64,000 nt of DNA from Trametes villosa (lineage: Eukaryota > Basidiomycota > Agaricomycetes > Polyporales > Polyporaceae), in the NCBI GenBank assembly GCA_002964805.2, contig PUDQ02000057.1, forward strand, positions 1-64,000. The letters run 5' to 3'. Both the position numbers and the translations under genes were made by a program. The notes under the pieces are model-generated. The model was not told the origin of the DNA. It searched no databases and was given only the letters and a program-made list of their open reading frames with translations. Below are positions 12,101 to 21,800 of this stretch, piece by piece. Within the stretch, counting starts at the first letter, position 1. Each line of letters begins with the position of its first letter.

Positions 12101-12245
12101 TAAAAGGCTGCTTGCTGAGTGCTTGGTGGTGAATATGTGGTGGTGGTGAGGTAGTGGTGGTGGTGGGGACACTAAGGTGTGGGTTGACCACCTTAGGGGG
12201 CTTTCGAGAATAAATGATTGCCTGTTAGTGCCTTTCTCAGCCCGG

Positions 12246-12253
12246 TATTTATA
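12246..12253 (-). promoter_or_regulatory. TATA box copy in the Gypsy 3' LTR
   Basis: TATAAATA on the minus strand, the counterpart of 23889-23896. Confidence 0.6.
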
Positions 12254-12417
12254 CCCGAGGCAGAGGGGCGTGGGAAACCTGTACAGTACATGACAAAGCA
12301 GGTCTCAAGTACGACTAAGCTATGTCCAGCATAATCTTGTATGTCCATGAATTTTCCTGTCCTTTCCGGCTCTTTCCAAGACCTCTATTCCTTCCTTTCC
12401 TACTCCTTTCCGGGACT

Positions 12418-12777
12418 TTCCAGAACATTCTAAGAATATTCCATGAACAGCCTAGGGCTTTCATCAACCATTCTAGTGCTTTCCAGTAGTTTAGGCTAGA
12501 GGATGGTGGAATATTCCAGAAGTTTCCGGGGTATTCCGTGAGTTTCTGGTGCGTTCTCGCCTGGTATCTCCTGGATTGTTCCGGCACCTTCCGTTCCTTG
12601 ATGCTACCCACTGAGTGCTGATGCCCTAGAAAGTTCTAGAACCCTCTGGCTATGTCTCTGCTTCCGTGACTGGGATATTCTAGCGTGTTCTTGATGGATG
12701 ACGCTGACACGCAGACTCCTTTCTCCTCTTGACATGTCTGGAACCTTCTAGAATGTTCTCGACCTTCAGGAATATTC
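12418..12777. promoter_or_regulatory. Cluster of heat shock elements in the 3' LTR (copy)
   Basis: Identical arrangement to 24061-24420: four-unit arrays at 12509-12526 and 12741-12758, three-unit arrays at 12418-12430 and 12629-12641, and extra units to 12447 and at 12770-12777. In this position the arrays could also act on flanking Helitron sequence. Confidence 0.68.
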
Positions 12778-12911
12778 CCTCGTGTTCCGGCAGCTACTAG
12801 ACTCTCCCCGGGTGCCCTTCCTGTCTGGCTGTATGGTGAGTGCTCATCTGGTCTGGCGTACACTGGAAGGTTCCGGTAGGTCCATGTGCCAAACCTGTTT
12901 GGTGCATGACA

Positions 12912-12925
12912 TCCGCCCCACAGTT
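12912..12925 (-). other. Gypsy 3' polypurine tract
   Basis: The minus strand reads AACTGTGGGGCGGA immediately before the 3' LTR, the expected place for the plus-strand primer. Near copies occur at 17167-17181 and 17218-17229. Confidence 0.6.
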
Positions 12926-12953
12926 TCACGGCCGTCCTCGGTCGCTACTCCAG

Positions 12954-15900
12954 CTAGTGAAAATGGCTTCGGGTGCGTCGGCTCACTGGAATATCCTCGA
13001 GGTCTGAGTCGTCTTCTTCGTCTAGGTCCTGCTCGTCTTCTGGTTCTTCATCATCCCATTCTATCTCCTCCTGTTCTTCGGCTGCTTGTCTCCGGGATGC
13101 GCTTTCCCCTATCATACTGATTGGGTCTGTGGCGATGCCGTCCAAACTTCTTCCAGCTGAGTCGTATGCTAGAAGCCTGAATGCAGCAACACTTTCCCTT
13201 GATACCTCTCCATTGAGCTCTTTGATAACATATGCGCCGTTGTAGGTCTGCCGCACTACTTCATATGGTCCTAAGTAGCGGGGTTTGTGTTTGCGGTTCA
13301 TCTCCCGTTCAACGGCAGTGTTCCTGACGAGAACAAGGTCTCCTGGTTCAAAGGCTTCCTTCCTCAACCTATGGGCAAACCTTGCCTCAAAGTGCTCCTT
13401 GGATGAGATGCGGGTTTTCCGGAGTACCTCTGCTGCGTGTGCTACATCCTGTGGTCTTCTTTCCAACTGGCGGATGCGTAGTGCCAAGAGGTCAGAGTGG
13501 GACATGCCTTGGTGGAATCCTTGCACCATGAATGTGTGTTCTCGTAGATCCATGGGCAGGGTGGGATGGACTCCGTGCAATAAGAAGTAAGGGCTGAAAC
13601 CGGTCGTTTGTCGAATGGTGATCCTGTCTGCGAACTGTGCGTGGGGTAGTAGTTCTGGCCACCGGGATATTTCTCCTTCACAGGCTTTGACAAGGGATTC
13701 ACGGAGTATGAAGTGACCGCGTTCAACTACTCCGTTGGCTTTGGAGTTGTACGGGGAGATGTGGATGTGGTGGATCCCGTACTTGTTGACTAGAGCTTCA
13801 AATGCGCCTTTGAATTCTGAACCGTTGTCAGTGATAACGTGGTGGACGGCTCCGTAGCGACATATGATCTGCTCCCAGAAGAACTTGGCGACTTCTTTTG
13901 AGTTTGCACTCCGTAAGGCCCGTGTTTCTGTGACTCCAGACAGGTTGTCCCGACATGCGATGATACAGGTATATCCTCTTGCTTTCGGCATGAACATGAC
14001 GTCCATGTGTACTTTGTAGAACAGGTCTACTGGGGTGGATATGATGAGGGGGACTTCGACTTTCTTGGTGCTTCGGATTTGGCATTCTCGGCATGAGCTG
14101 ACGTATTGGCGGATGTCGGAGTGGTAGAAGGGCCAGAAGAAGCGAAGCCTGATGGTCTCGAATGTGGCTTGCTCTCCTCTATGTCCTATGTCGTCATGTG
14201 CCTCTTTGAGAATGCGTAGTCGTTCATCCTGGTTGAGAATAACCCGTACAGGCATGCGGTGTGGGTATCGGCGATACAACCGTCCTTCCTTCACGAAGTA
14301 TTGCTGGCATTTCCTCAGGAACTTGAAGCGTGCAGCTGTGGTAGGGAAATTGGGAAGTTCAAGGGTGTCCAGAAATTGGAAAATGTTCTGCAGGGTCACA
14401 TCCTGAGTGGTGGTAGTGGTGATGAGAGCCCTGGACATTTCCGGTGGGGTGGTTAACTGGCGTGACTTGAACTCCCTGCGTGCGCGTTCTGGTGTGAGTC
14501 CGGCGTAGAGGGCGATGTTGTCCAACCATTCGTCCTCTCTGTCTTCTTCGTCCTGCTCTCCTTCTCCTAGGGGTCTTCGGGATAGTGCGTCTGGTCCTTT
14601 GTGCTGAGCGGCGGGGACGTGGATAAGCTTGAAGTCAAAAAGTAGTATGCCTTGTATCCATCGGTTGATTGTAGCGTTCGGCTGAAGGTCAGGCTCATTG
14701 AGCATGCCTTTGATGTACTTGGCGTCCACCTCGACGTGCAGGGTCTTGACTCCTACGAGGTAAAGTCTCCATCTCCTGAGTGCGCGGTATAGTCCGTACA
14801 GTTCCAGCTTCGGCTGACTGTAGTTCGCCTTGGTTGAGTTCATCGGCAATGATCCATATCGTGCGGGTCTCCGGCGGCCTTCTTCATCAATCTGTGAGAG
14901 GATAAAGCCTACAGCATACTTGCTTGAGTCGACTGATAGGATGACCGGGCTGTCGGATGTGTAGTCAATTGGTCGTAGGGCTGGCGCTGAGGCTACTATC
15001 TCCTTCAACTCCTCGAATGCTTCCTGTCTTCTCTCGTCCCATATAAACTCAGCTCCGTTAAGCGTAAGCTCTCTTAAGGGTCTGACCCTCTCTGAGAAAT
15101 CCTTGATCCATATCCTAACCGTGCCGCAAAGGCCGATGAAGCCTCGGACGTCCTTGACGGTCTTGGGAGGCGGCCAGTTCTGGATCTTCTCTACTTTGTC
15201 GTCTTCGGGCATTCGTCCTTCTAGGGTGCACTTCTGTCCAACGATGATGACGTCTGGTCGGCAGATCTGGGCCTTGAGTCCTGAGAATGTGATTCCGGCA
15301 TGTCCAACTCGGTGTAGTATGCGGTGTACGTCGTTGGCATGCTCCCATATAAATCGGCGTATGCTAGGATTTTCTGGGAGTGTCTCCGGGTTTCCTTGTG
15401 CGTCGGGATATTGCGTAGCGGGCCCCTTGATGGGCAGGTCGTCAATGAACACATTGGCAGTGTGAGGGATTTCGTCTTGAAGAACGAATGTCATACAGGC
15501 TTGGAACTCGGCGGGTGAGTTCGTGAAACCCATAGGCATAGATGTTAGCCGTAGCAGTCCGAGTGGTGACTGGAAGGCTGTCAGGTCGCGGCTGATGGGG
15601 TCGAGTTTGCGTGCGTCGAATGCCCAGAAGAGGTCGAGTACGGTGTAGCACTGTCGTCCGGCGAATGGTTCCACAAAGTCGTCGAGACTTGGCGGTAGTC
15701 CTGCATCTCGGATGGTGACTGCGTTGAGTGGCTGGAGGTCGTGGACTAGTCGAAGCTTCCCGTTCTTCTTCAACACACAAAACCACTTAGAGCGATATGA
15801 TGACTGGCATCGCTCATAGACTCCTGCCTCTAGCTTTCCCTTCATCAACTCGATAACCTGCTCGCGGATTCCGGGTGGAATGGGTATGTTCTTCTCGACC

Positions 15901-16466
15901 CAGGGTACGTGCGGGATGGTGGGTATGATGTATGGCGAGAAGTAGTCTTCACGAAAGGTTCCGCGGTCAGACTCCTCGAATGCGAGTACACGTTCGTTGA
16001 GTCGGAAGATGTGCTTGAATAGTTTTTCTTCTTCGGGCCATAGAAATCCATCCTTGTTGATCTTCATCTCCTCTACTCTCTCCATGGTGATCTTGGCGGT
16101 AGGAACAAAGTCTGGTGGTCGCTTCGGCAGTGGCGGCAACGTGTCTAGCGGGTCCTCCGGGAACTGGCGAGTAACACGTGCGTCCTCGGGGAATACTCCT
16201 GGTATGGGCTTGACTCGGCGGTCGACGGGTTTGTATGTGGCGCCTAATACTTGTTGTGGTCGCGGATTTGATTGTGGCTCATCGAGGAGGTCGCTCGGGT
16301 CCTCAATGATAAGAAAGACTATTGGACGTCTCTCCATGGTGCGGGATTTGCTGATTGGTGTGTGGTGTAACTTGGGTTTGTGTCGCGTGATGCGGGTAGC
16401 CAGTTTAACGTCGTAGCAGGGACAGCGCAGAGTCATACATATATTGTACAGAGTCCGTGATGACAT
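12954..16466 (-). CDS. Gypsy Pol: reverse transcriptase, RNase H, integrase
   Basis: 1,170 codons from the ATG at 16466 (a second ATG, MERRPIV, follows about 43 codons later). RT: KNGKLRLVHDLQPLN, DLFWAFDARKL, MPMGFTNSPAEFQ and the catalytic NVFIDDLPI, where the usual Y of YXDD is F. RNase H: ILSVDSSKYAVGFIL and HKGPDALSRRP. Integrase: a HHCC zinc finger (HDDIGHRG ... CRECQ), then D in KVHMDVMF, D in VITDNGSEF and E in ANGVVERGH. A GPY/F-type module (RYLGPYEVV) follows. The C-terminus is acidic and ends RRTRSHFH; I see no chromodomain. No protease is present here, consistent with its location in the gag ORF. Confidence 0.95.
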   Translation of the reverse strand: MSSRTLYNICMTLRCPCYDVKLATRITRHKPKLHHTPISKSRTMERRPIVFLIIEDPSDLLDEPQSNPRPQQVLGATYKPVDRRVKPIPGVFPEDARVTRQFPEDPLDTLPPLPKRPPDFVPTAKITMERVEEMKINKDGFLWPEEEKLFKHIFRLNERVLAFEESDRGTFREDYFSPYIIPTIPHVPWVEKNIPIPPGIREQVIELMKGKLEAGVYERCQSSYRSKWFCVLKKNGKLRLVHDLQPLNAVTIRDAGLPPSLDDFVEPFAGRQCYTVLDLFWAFDARKLDPISRDLTAFQSPLGLLRLTSMPMGFTNSPAEFQACMTFVLQDEIPHTANVFIDDLPIKGPATQYPDAQGNPETLPENPSIRRFIWEHANDVHRILHRVGHAGITFSGLKAQICRPDVIIVGQKCTLEGRMPEDDKVEKIQNWPPPKTVKDVRGFIGLCGTVRIWIKDFSERVRPLRELTLNGAEFIWDERRQEAFEELKEIVASAPALRPIDYTSDSPVILSVDSSKYAVGFILSQIDEEGRRRPARYGSLPMNSTKANYSQPKLELYGLYRALRRWRLYLVGVKTLHVEVDAKYIKGMLNEPDLQPNATINRWIQGILLFDFKLIHVPAAQHKGPDALSRRPLGEGEQDEEDREDEWLDNIALYAGLTPERARREFKSRQLTTPPEMSRALITTTTTQDVTLQNIFQFLDTLELPNFPTTAARFKFLRKCQQYFVKEGRLYRRYPHRMPVRVILNQDERLRILKEAHDDIGHRGEQATFETIRLRFFWPFYHSDIRQYVSSCRECQIRSTKKVEVPLIISTPVDLFYKVHMDVMFMPKARGYTCIIACRDNLSGVTETRALRSANSKEVAKFFWEQIICRYGAVHHVITDNGSEFKGAFEALVNKYGIHHIHISPYNSKANGVVERGHFILRESLVKACEGEISRWPELLPHAQFADRITIRQTTGFSPYFLLHGVHPTLPMDLREHTFMVQGFHQGMSHSDLLALRIRQLERRPQDVAHAAEVLRKTRISSKEHFEARFAHRLRKEAFEPGDLVLVRNTAVEREMNRKHKPRYLGPYEVVRQTYNGAYVIKELNGEVSRESVAAFRLLAYDSAGRSLDGIATDPISMIGESASRRQAAEEQEEIEWDDEEPEDEQDLDEEDDSDLEDIPVSRRTRSHFH

Positions 16467-16496
16467 GCATAGCTACTTCTGCCGGCTGTAGACATG

Positions 16497-16997
16497 CTAA
16501 GCTGGTGAAAGCGGCATATGCGGGATCTGTACGTACAACACTCCAATGCGCGCGCTTGACGGACTCTTTGGCATCCGTACCAGGCACTCTCCTCGAAGGG
16601 CGATGTCCAGCGGGTATAGGGCGTCGGGGACTGGGACGGTGCGGGTGCTTTGGGGCGCGAGGTGCCCCGTGATGTCGAGGATCTTGGAGACGGCGAGTGC
16701 GACACACCCAACCAACCCTCCGAGCTTCTGGTAGCGAACCGCAAGCAGGACCTCGTGGTGCGGGAGGTGCTGCGGGATGACAGACAGCACGACGAAGTGC
16801 CGCTGGTACTGGACGATCCGGCTGATGAAGCCGGAGAAGCCGATTGGGCGGTCGTAGGGGAACGGGTTGAAGAGTCTGACGTGGGAGTGAAGGTACACCT
16901 GGTGGTCGTCCCTCCCGCCGTCATAGACGAGCATGGTGTAGCCCTCCATGGCGAAGACGTAGTAAGCGGGGATTTCAGCAGGGACGGGAGCGGACAT
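16497..16997 (-). CDS. Accessory ORF between gag-protease and pol in the Gypsy element
   Basis: 166 codons from the ATG at 16997 (MSAPVPAEIPAYYVF), ending 30 bp before the pol start codon. The same frame is open further upstream to 17252. The composition is protein-like (YYVFAMEGYTMLVYDGG; HEVLLAVRYQKLGG) with mixed hydrophobic stretches, but I recognise no domain. Its place and strand suggest co-transcription with the element. Function unknown; it may be an envelope-independent accessory gene or a captured host fragment. Confidence 0.5.
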   Translation of the reverse strand: MSAPVPAEIPAYYVFAMEGYTMLVYDGGRDDHQVYLHSHVRLFNPFPYDRPIGFSGFISRIVQYQRHFVVLSVIPQHLPHHEVLLAVRYQKLGGLVGCVALAVSKILDITGHLAPQSTRTVPVPDALYPLDIALRGECLVRMPKSPSSARIGVLYVQIPHMPLSPA

Positions 16998-17166
16998 GGT
17001 CGAGCGTGTCGGGGAGAGTGATGATGGTCTCGGGGAGAGTGATGAAAGCGCCGGGGAGACTGCTGCGTCGAGTATACATGTGCTTCTGAAACTCAGACTG
17101 CTCGTGATTGACGTTCGGGGATCAATCTGCAGATCTCGGGGTGGTGACCGGCTTCCATTGGGGAAC

Positions 17167-17229
17167 CATCCGCCCCACAGTCTTTGCTGATGAGCTACTA
17201 GGTGTCCTGGTGTTGCTCGCCCCACAGTT
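17167..17229 (-). repeat. Two internal copies of the polypurine-tract motif
   Basis: CATCCGCCCCACAGT (17167-17181) is identical over 15 bases to the 3' polypurine tract with its LTR edge (12910-12924). A second match, CGCCCCACAGTT, is at 17218-17229. They lie between gag and pol. Confidence 0.6.
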
Positions 17230-17252
17230 ATGAACTTGAACTTCAGGTCCAT

Positions 17253-18433
17253 GTGCGCACGGTAGAATGTCGGCTATGTCGGGGTAGTGTTCTGCGCGGC
17301 GGAACCGAAGAATAAGCATTTGGGTATGACGTCGGGGAACTGCGGGATGGGGTTCTTTGATGGACTGGGTCTGGACATGATTAACCGTGATTGTCATCCG
17401 GGTTTGTCGGGTTTGATGGGGATGGTCTAGGCTCGCACGTGGCACTCCTTCTTCTTCGGCAGATCCGTGGTTCTCGGGGTTCTCCGTGCCGATTCTCCAG
17501 TACGCAAGCCCTCGTGGCTATGGCATGGCAGACATCGGGCTTCTCGGGCTTCTGTTACGTCTTCGTGATCTCATTCGTGCTTCTTGTGCTGCGCTATGCC
17601 TATCGCCGTGCTCCGCCGGGTAAGTCCGTGCTCCGCCGGGCTAGTCCGAGCTCCGCCGACTGATCCTTTGTCCAAACTTGGTATGCTTCTTGCTTCACGG
17701 TGATCTCTGGGTCCTATGACCTGGTCAGGTGCTGATGCGGCATGCAACCTCGTGGCCGTGTGTGAATCCGTCTTTGATGAGCGCTGGGGCCTGTTGAAAG
17801 ACTTGCGTCGGCGGCGGCTCGCCCGTTTTCTTCGTCCACTTTCTCTTTCTCCTGGGCCATTCCTCCACTCTGCGGACGTCCTCCTTAGCCTGGTCCTGGG
17901 ATGGGTGCCTCCGCGAACTGATCGACCTCGTAAGTCCCTCGTCTCCTGTTCTGGCTGTGTCTTGATGTGGGTGGTAGATGGCGGTACACGGTGCCAACAC
18001 GGCAAGAACGGTCGGTCGGGGTGGTGATATTTTATTGGGTTGTCGTTGGTACGCTCTCGTCGTTCTGGTCTGCGCGTCCGTGCTGATCATGTTGTTTAGG
18101 TCTTCTTCGTCTGGCGGTGTCCAGTGGTTGGGCGATCCGCCGCTCCTCCAACTGCTGAGTGCTGCCCCTTTCTAATCTTTGCATGCACCCCCTCCACTCG
18201 TACGTCCTTCGCTTTCGCCTTCACGTTTCCCCTCTCAAGCATCCCCCTAGAACATAGAGACTTAGACTGAGCCCCTGCGCGTCCTCTCGGGCAGACTGCG
18301 GCTCCTTACAACATGTAATGACCTATACCCAGGGACAGATGGAACATATAGCGCTGCGTCGTCATCACGTGTGAGGTGTGCTAAGTGCTACTGTGTGTGC
18401 TGCTGCGGTACATGGTACGTGTTCTTGTCGTCC
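17253..18433 (-). other. Gypsy internal spacer without a supported gene
   Basis: About 1.2 kb between the acidic ORF and the accessory ORF. It shows short overlapping frames on both strands and a triplicated CTCCGCCG-type motif near 17610-17660. I see no domain. It may hold an intron joining gag and pol messages or sequence captured by the element. Confidence 0.4.
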
Positions 18434-18715
18434 TTAGAGCGGTGAGTTCGGTGGCGGCGGCGGTGTGACTCGGTCCCATGAGTATCTCGAGGGTATGCTC
18501 CCGACGTATATGTTGCTAATGCGTAGGCTGTCGTCCCATTCATCATCTGTGTCGGTATCCGCTGTCTCCATGTCGGTGTCGAGTGTTGCACTGAAGCTGC
18601 TGAGTGTTTGTGAGTCTTGCGCCTCCTGTTCCGGGGTGGTTCGTAGTCGCCATCGCTGCGCGTGCGCATGGATCTCGTCCTCCTCAAGCTCGTCGATGAA
18701 TTCCTCTATGTCCAT
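18434..18715 (-). CDS. Small acidic ORF downstream of gag-protease
   Basis: A 93-codon ORF beginning MDIEEFIDELEEDEI, 115 bp after the gag stop and on the coding strand of the Gypsy element. It is rich in Asp, Glu, Ser and Thr and ends in a proline run (TPPPPPNSPL). No family is recognised. It could be an accessory ORF, an exon of a spliced product, or chance. Confidence 0.35.
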   Translation of the reverse strand: MDIEEFIDELEEDEIHAHAQRWRLRTTPEQEAQDSQTLSSFSATLDTDMETADTDTDDEWDDSLRISNIYVGSIPSRYSWDRVTPPPPPNSPL

Positions 18716-18829
18716 CTGAGTGACACCTTGCCAGAAATGCGACCGCTGTGGTCCCGGCGAGTCGTGTTCGCTGAGTACAAGAGATTCGCTTGACTTCTGT
18801 GCTGCTGCACGTTCTGCTTCCTGAGCGTC

Positions 18830-21800
18830 TCAGGTACGGTCGGTTGAGTGTGGGAAGTAGATCATGTGTAGTGCGGCATGTCCCTCCCGGTATGTTCCGT
18901 TGACCTTGATGAGGAAGTTGCGAAGTAGGAAGATGTCCTCTTCTTCCACCAGTCGTATTCTCCATGAGTCGTTGATTGTCAGACGGTCCGCCGATAGAAC
19001 TTCTGGTAGCTCTATGTGTGGTTTTCCTTCAGCGGGGTCGTGGCGGTGGCCGGCGATATACTTGATGATGAGGTCCCGGTACATGCGGTTCTCTATTGCT
19101 AGAGGACTGGGGCCGGTTTCACGAGGTGACTGGAGGTCAACTTTCCATGGATCACAGTATGATGGAGTGAACGGGTCCGCTTCGATGTCTTCTTCAGCCT
19201 GGTCCTGTGATGCGCTGGTGTCCGTTCCGTCCGTTTGGGTTCCGATATCTCTCTTTGCTGGTGTCATCATCTCCGCTAGTCGATGAGTCTCCGAGAAGTC
19301 CATCACAGGGATCTCTGGGTCTTGTACATGGATGGACGCACACATCTTCGCAGCCTGATCCCATGCCATGTGTTGCGCTTGCAGGGATGAGACTAGAAGC
19401 TCGTGAGTATGCCGTCCATCTAGTGACCGTACTCCGACAGTAACACCGTCGGTCGAGTGTCGGAACCACATCTGGTTGATGTGCTGCCATGGCTGGCCGA
19501 GTATCCCTGGCGTAGTGAGGTTGTCAATGATATGGAGTTCGACTACCGAGGTGATGTTTCCGAATGTAACGGGGGTTCTCCATACTCCGCGGGATCTGAG
19601 TGGTTGGCCGTTGGCGTTGACTAGCCTGAGATGGTCCTGTGCGTGTCGTAATGATCCTCCGAGTGCTCGGAAAATGTCTGTGCGGATGCAGTCCACCTGA
19701 GATCCTGTGTCCAGTAGGAAGGGTATGTTGATGTGTCCAATACCAATCCGGAGGATGATAAGCGGGGAAGGCGGTGGTGGCGGCGGCAGATACGGCATGC
19801 GGTGGTGTGGCATCGGGATTACGCTCCCAATTCGTACAGATCCGACATTGGCTCTCACTGTCTGGACGGTTTGCGAGGGAAGGACACTGATGAGCACATG
19901 TCCACGGAATGCTCCTAACCCGTTGGTGAGGGACGCATTCGGTAGAAGGAGAGTTGGGAACTCCTCGTTGTTGGTGTTGCAGAACATGAGCGAGTTGTGT
20001 GCGTTGATGGTGGTTGGTCCCGTCCATGCGGCTTGATTGAAGCGAGGTTGGTGCGGGGCTCCCATAGTGTCCCTTGCCTGGATCATGAGGTTACTGATCT
20101 GCCTGGCGAGTGTGTCCGTGGTTTCGCCTCCTGGGGAGTAGACACGGGTGCGGGTGGTCCTATTGAAGCCGTTGTCATGTTGGGAATGTGCCTGGTCGTT
20201 GGAGTCGGGGTCTATGAAAGGGCTGTCGCTATCTTCCGAGCTGTCTGATGGTGTATCCAGAGACTCGTCACTCTCTGAGCTGCTCTCTGAGTCTGAGGTA
20301 AGGTCAGGGACCTCTTCAAACTGGTCTGAGCTGCTGTCGTCCGAGAGTGTGTCGCTGTCGCTGTCCGATGCGGTGGTTAGGCCCTTGCTGTCTCCGTTTG
20401 CTGACCACTCCTTGACGATGGTGGAGTATACTCCTGGTGTGAATTCCGAGGTCGGCTGGGGAATGACGAGCATTTCCGACTTGGGATATACCCTTGTCGC
20501 TGGAAAGGTAAGGTAGGTACCGTCCTCACGCTCTTCAATCCCGATCTTGTGAGCCTGCTGCCAAGGTCGTCCGAGTAGGCCATCGAATGGGGGGTTCTCC
20601 GCGACATATGCACTGATGGAAGTGGTGACGTGTCCGAGCTTCAGGGGAATGTCTTCGACCAATCCGAGAAGCCTGCCGGTGCCTCCATTGGCGTCGTTCA
20701 TGGTGATGGCTTCGCCCGTGTTGATTGGCTTGCGTACAATGTTCTTGCAGACCTTCTCACTGATGATGTTGAGTTGAGACCCTGTGTCGACAATGAATGT
20801 GACCGGCTTGAAGTTGCACTCCATTTGTAGGCGGATGAGTGAGCCCGTGCGTGATGTGACAAGGTGTGTGGCTGGTGCGAGTGATGATGCCGGCACGGTG
20901 TCAACCTTCTTTAGCTTGAGCATGTCGATAAGGCTACTGGCAATCTCGCGAGAGCTTCCTGCAATCTCCCATACTGGAAGGGTGACTGGTAGGTCGAGAA
21001 GCTTCTCTGCAATCTTGGCAGGGTCTATGGTCTTGCTGACATCAGAGGCACGTGGCATCCAACGAGGCTTGTCCGTGGAAGCTGGTTCCGTGGTGGCTGG
21101 TCTCTTCCGTTGGAGTTGAGTGCGGTCATTGATCATCTCTATGTCGTTGTCTGGGTTGAACGTCATAGGCTGGGTCTCCACTGGCACGAGCCGCTGCATG
21201 GGGAACCGGTGGACTGGGGTGGTCTTCTGGGTTGCCTCTGTCTTCTTCGGCTTGTCCTTCTCCTGCTCCTTTGCTCGGGATGGGACTCCTACTCCGTCGA
21301 AAGCCTGTTTGCGATAAGGGCGGGTGCTCCGTTGGGTTCTCTCGACTTGAGAGACCATGACATCAGCCTCCTCTACTTCCTCCTCTGACTCCTCCTCCGA
21401 GTCCTCTGCTCGTCCTCCGTACGCAATGAAGTTGACCTTCGGAAGTACACGCTCGATGGCTTGAACGATGTTCTCTCCGTCCTGTCTCCTAATGAGCTGT
21501 CCTTCCTTGTCGGTGACACGTCCACGGTAGTCTCGCATAACCTGGCCCTTCGATATGTACTTCTGGATCTCAGGGCAGTGATTCATGACATGACCTGGCT
21601 GGCCACACCCGAAGCACCCTGGAATTCCTGACGGCGGTAGTGGCGGTGGCATTGGCGGGCGGCCCATGGATGGCCTAGTCATATGCGGCGGTAGGTCACG
21701 TGAAACGTTCTGGCTGAACCGTGGTGGAGGCCTGAGAATGGGCTGGTAGAAGCAGTTCTGCACATTGGGGTCGATGCGGCAGGCCTTGAGGTATGCAGCG

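Larger units (their letters stand above)
11270..12911 (-). repeat. 3' LTR of the Gypsy element
   Basis: Plus strand begins TGTCGTAGGC and ends GTGCATGACA. In transcription direction (minus) U3 starts at 12911. U3 contains heat-shock-element arrays (12418-12777), then a TATA box (12246-12253); four hairpin-forming repeats follow at 11812-12100, in the inferred R/U5. Small ORFs within it are products of the repeats and are not called as genes. Confidence 0.95.

Noticed and set aside
12315..12611. 98-codon minus ORF inside each LTR
   Set aside because: Its Trp/Lys/Arg-rich text is produced by the GGAA/TTCC repeats of the HSE region; no domain.
12954..13010. Chromodomain at the Gypsy integrase C-terminus
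   Set aside because: The C-terminus is an acidic tail ending RRTRSHFH; no chromodomain aromatic pattern was seen.
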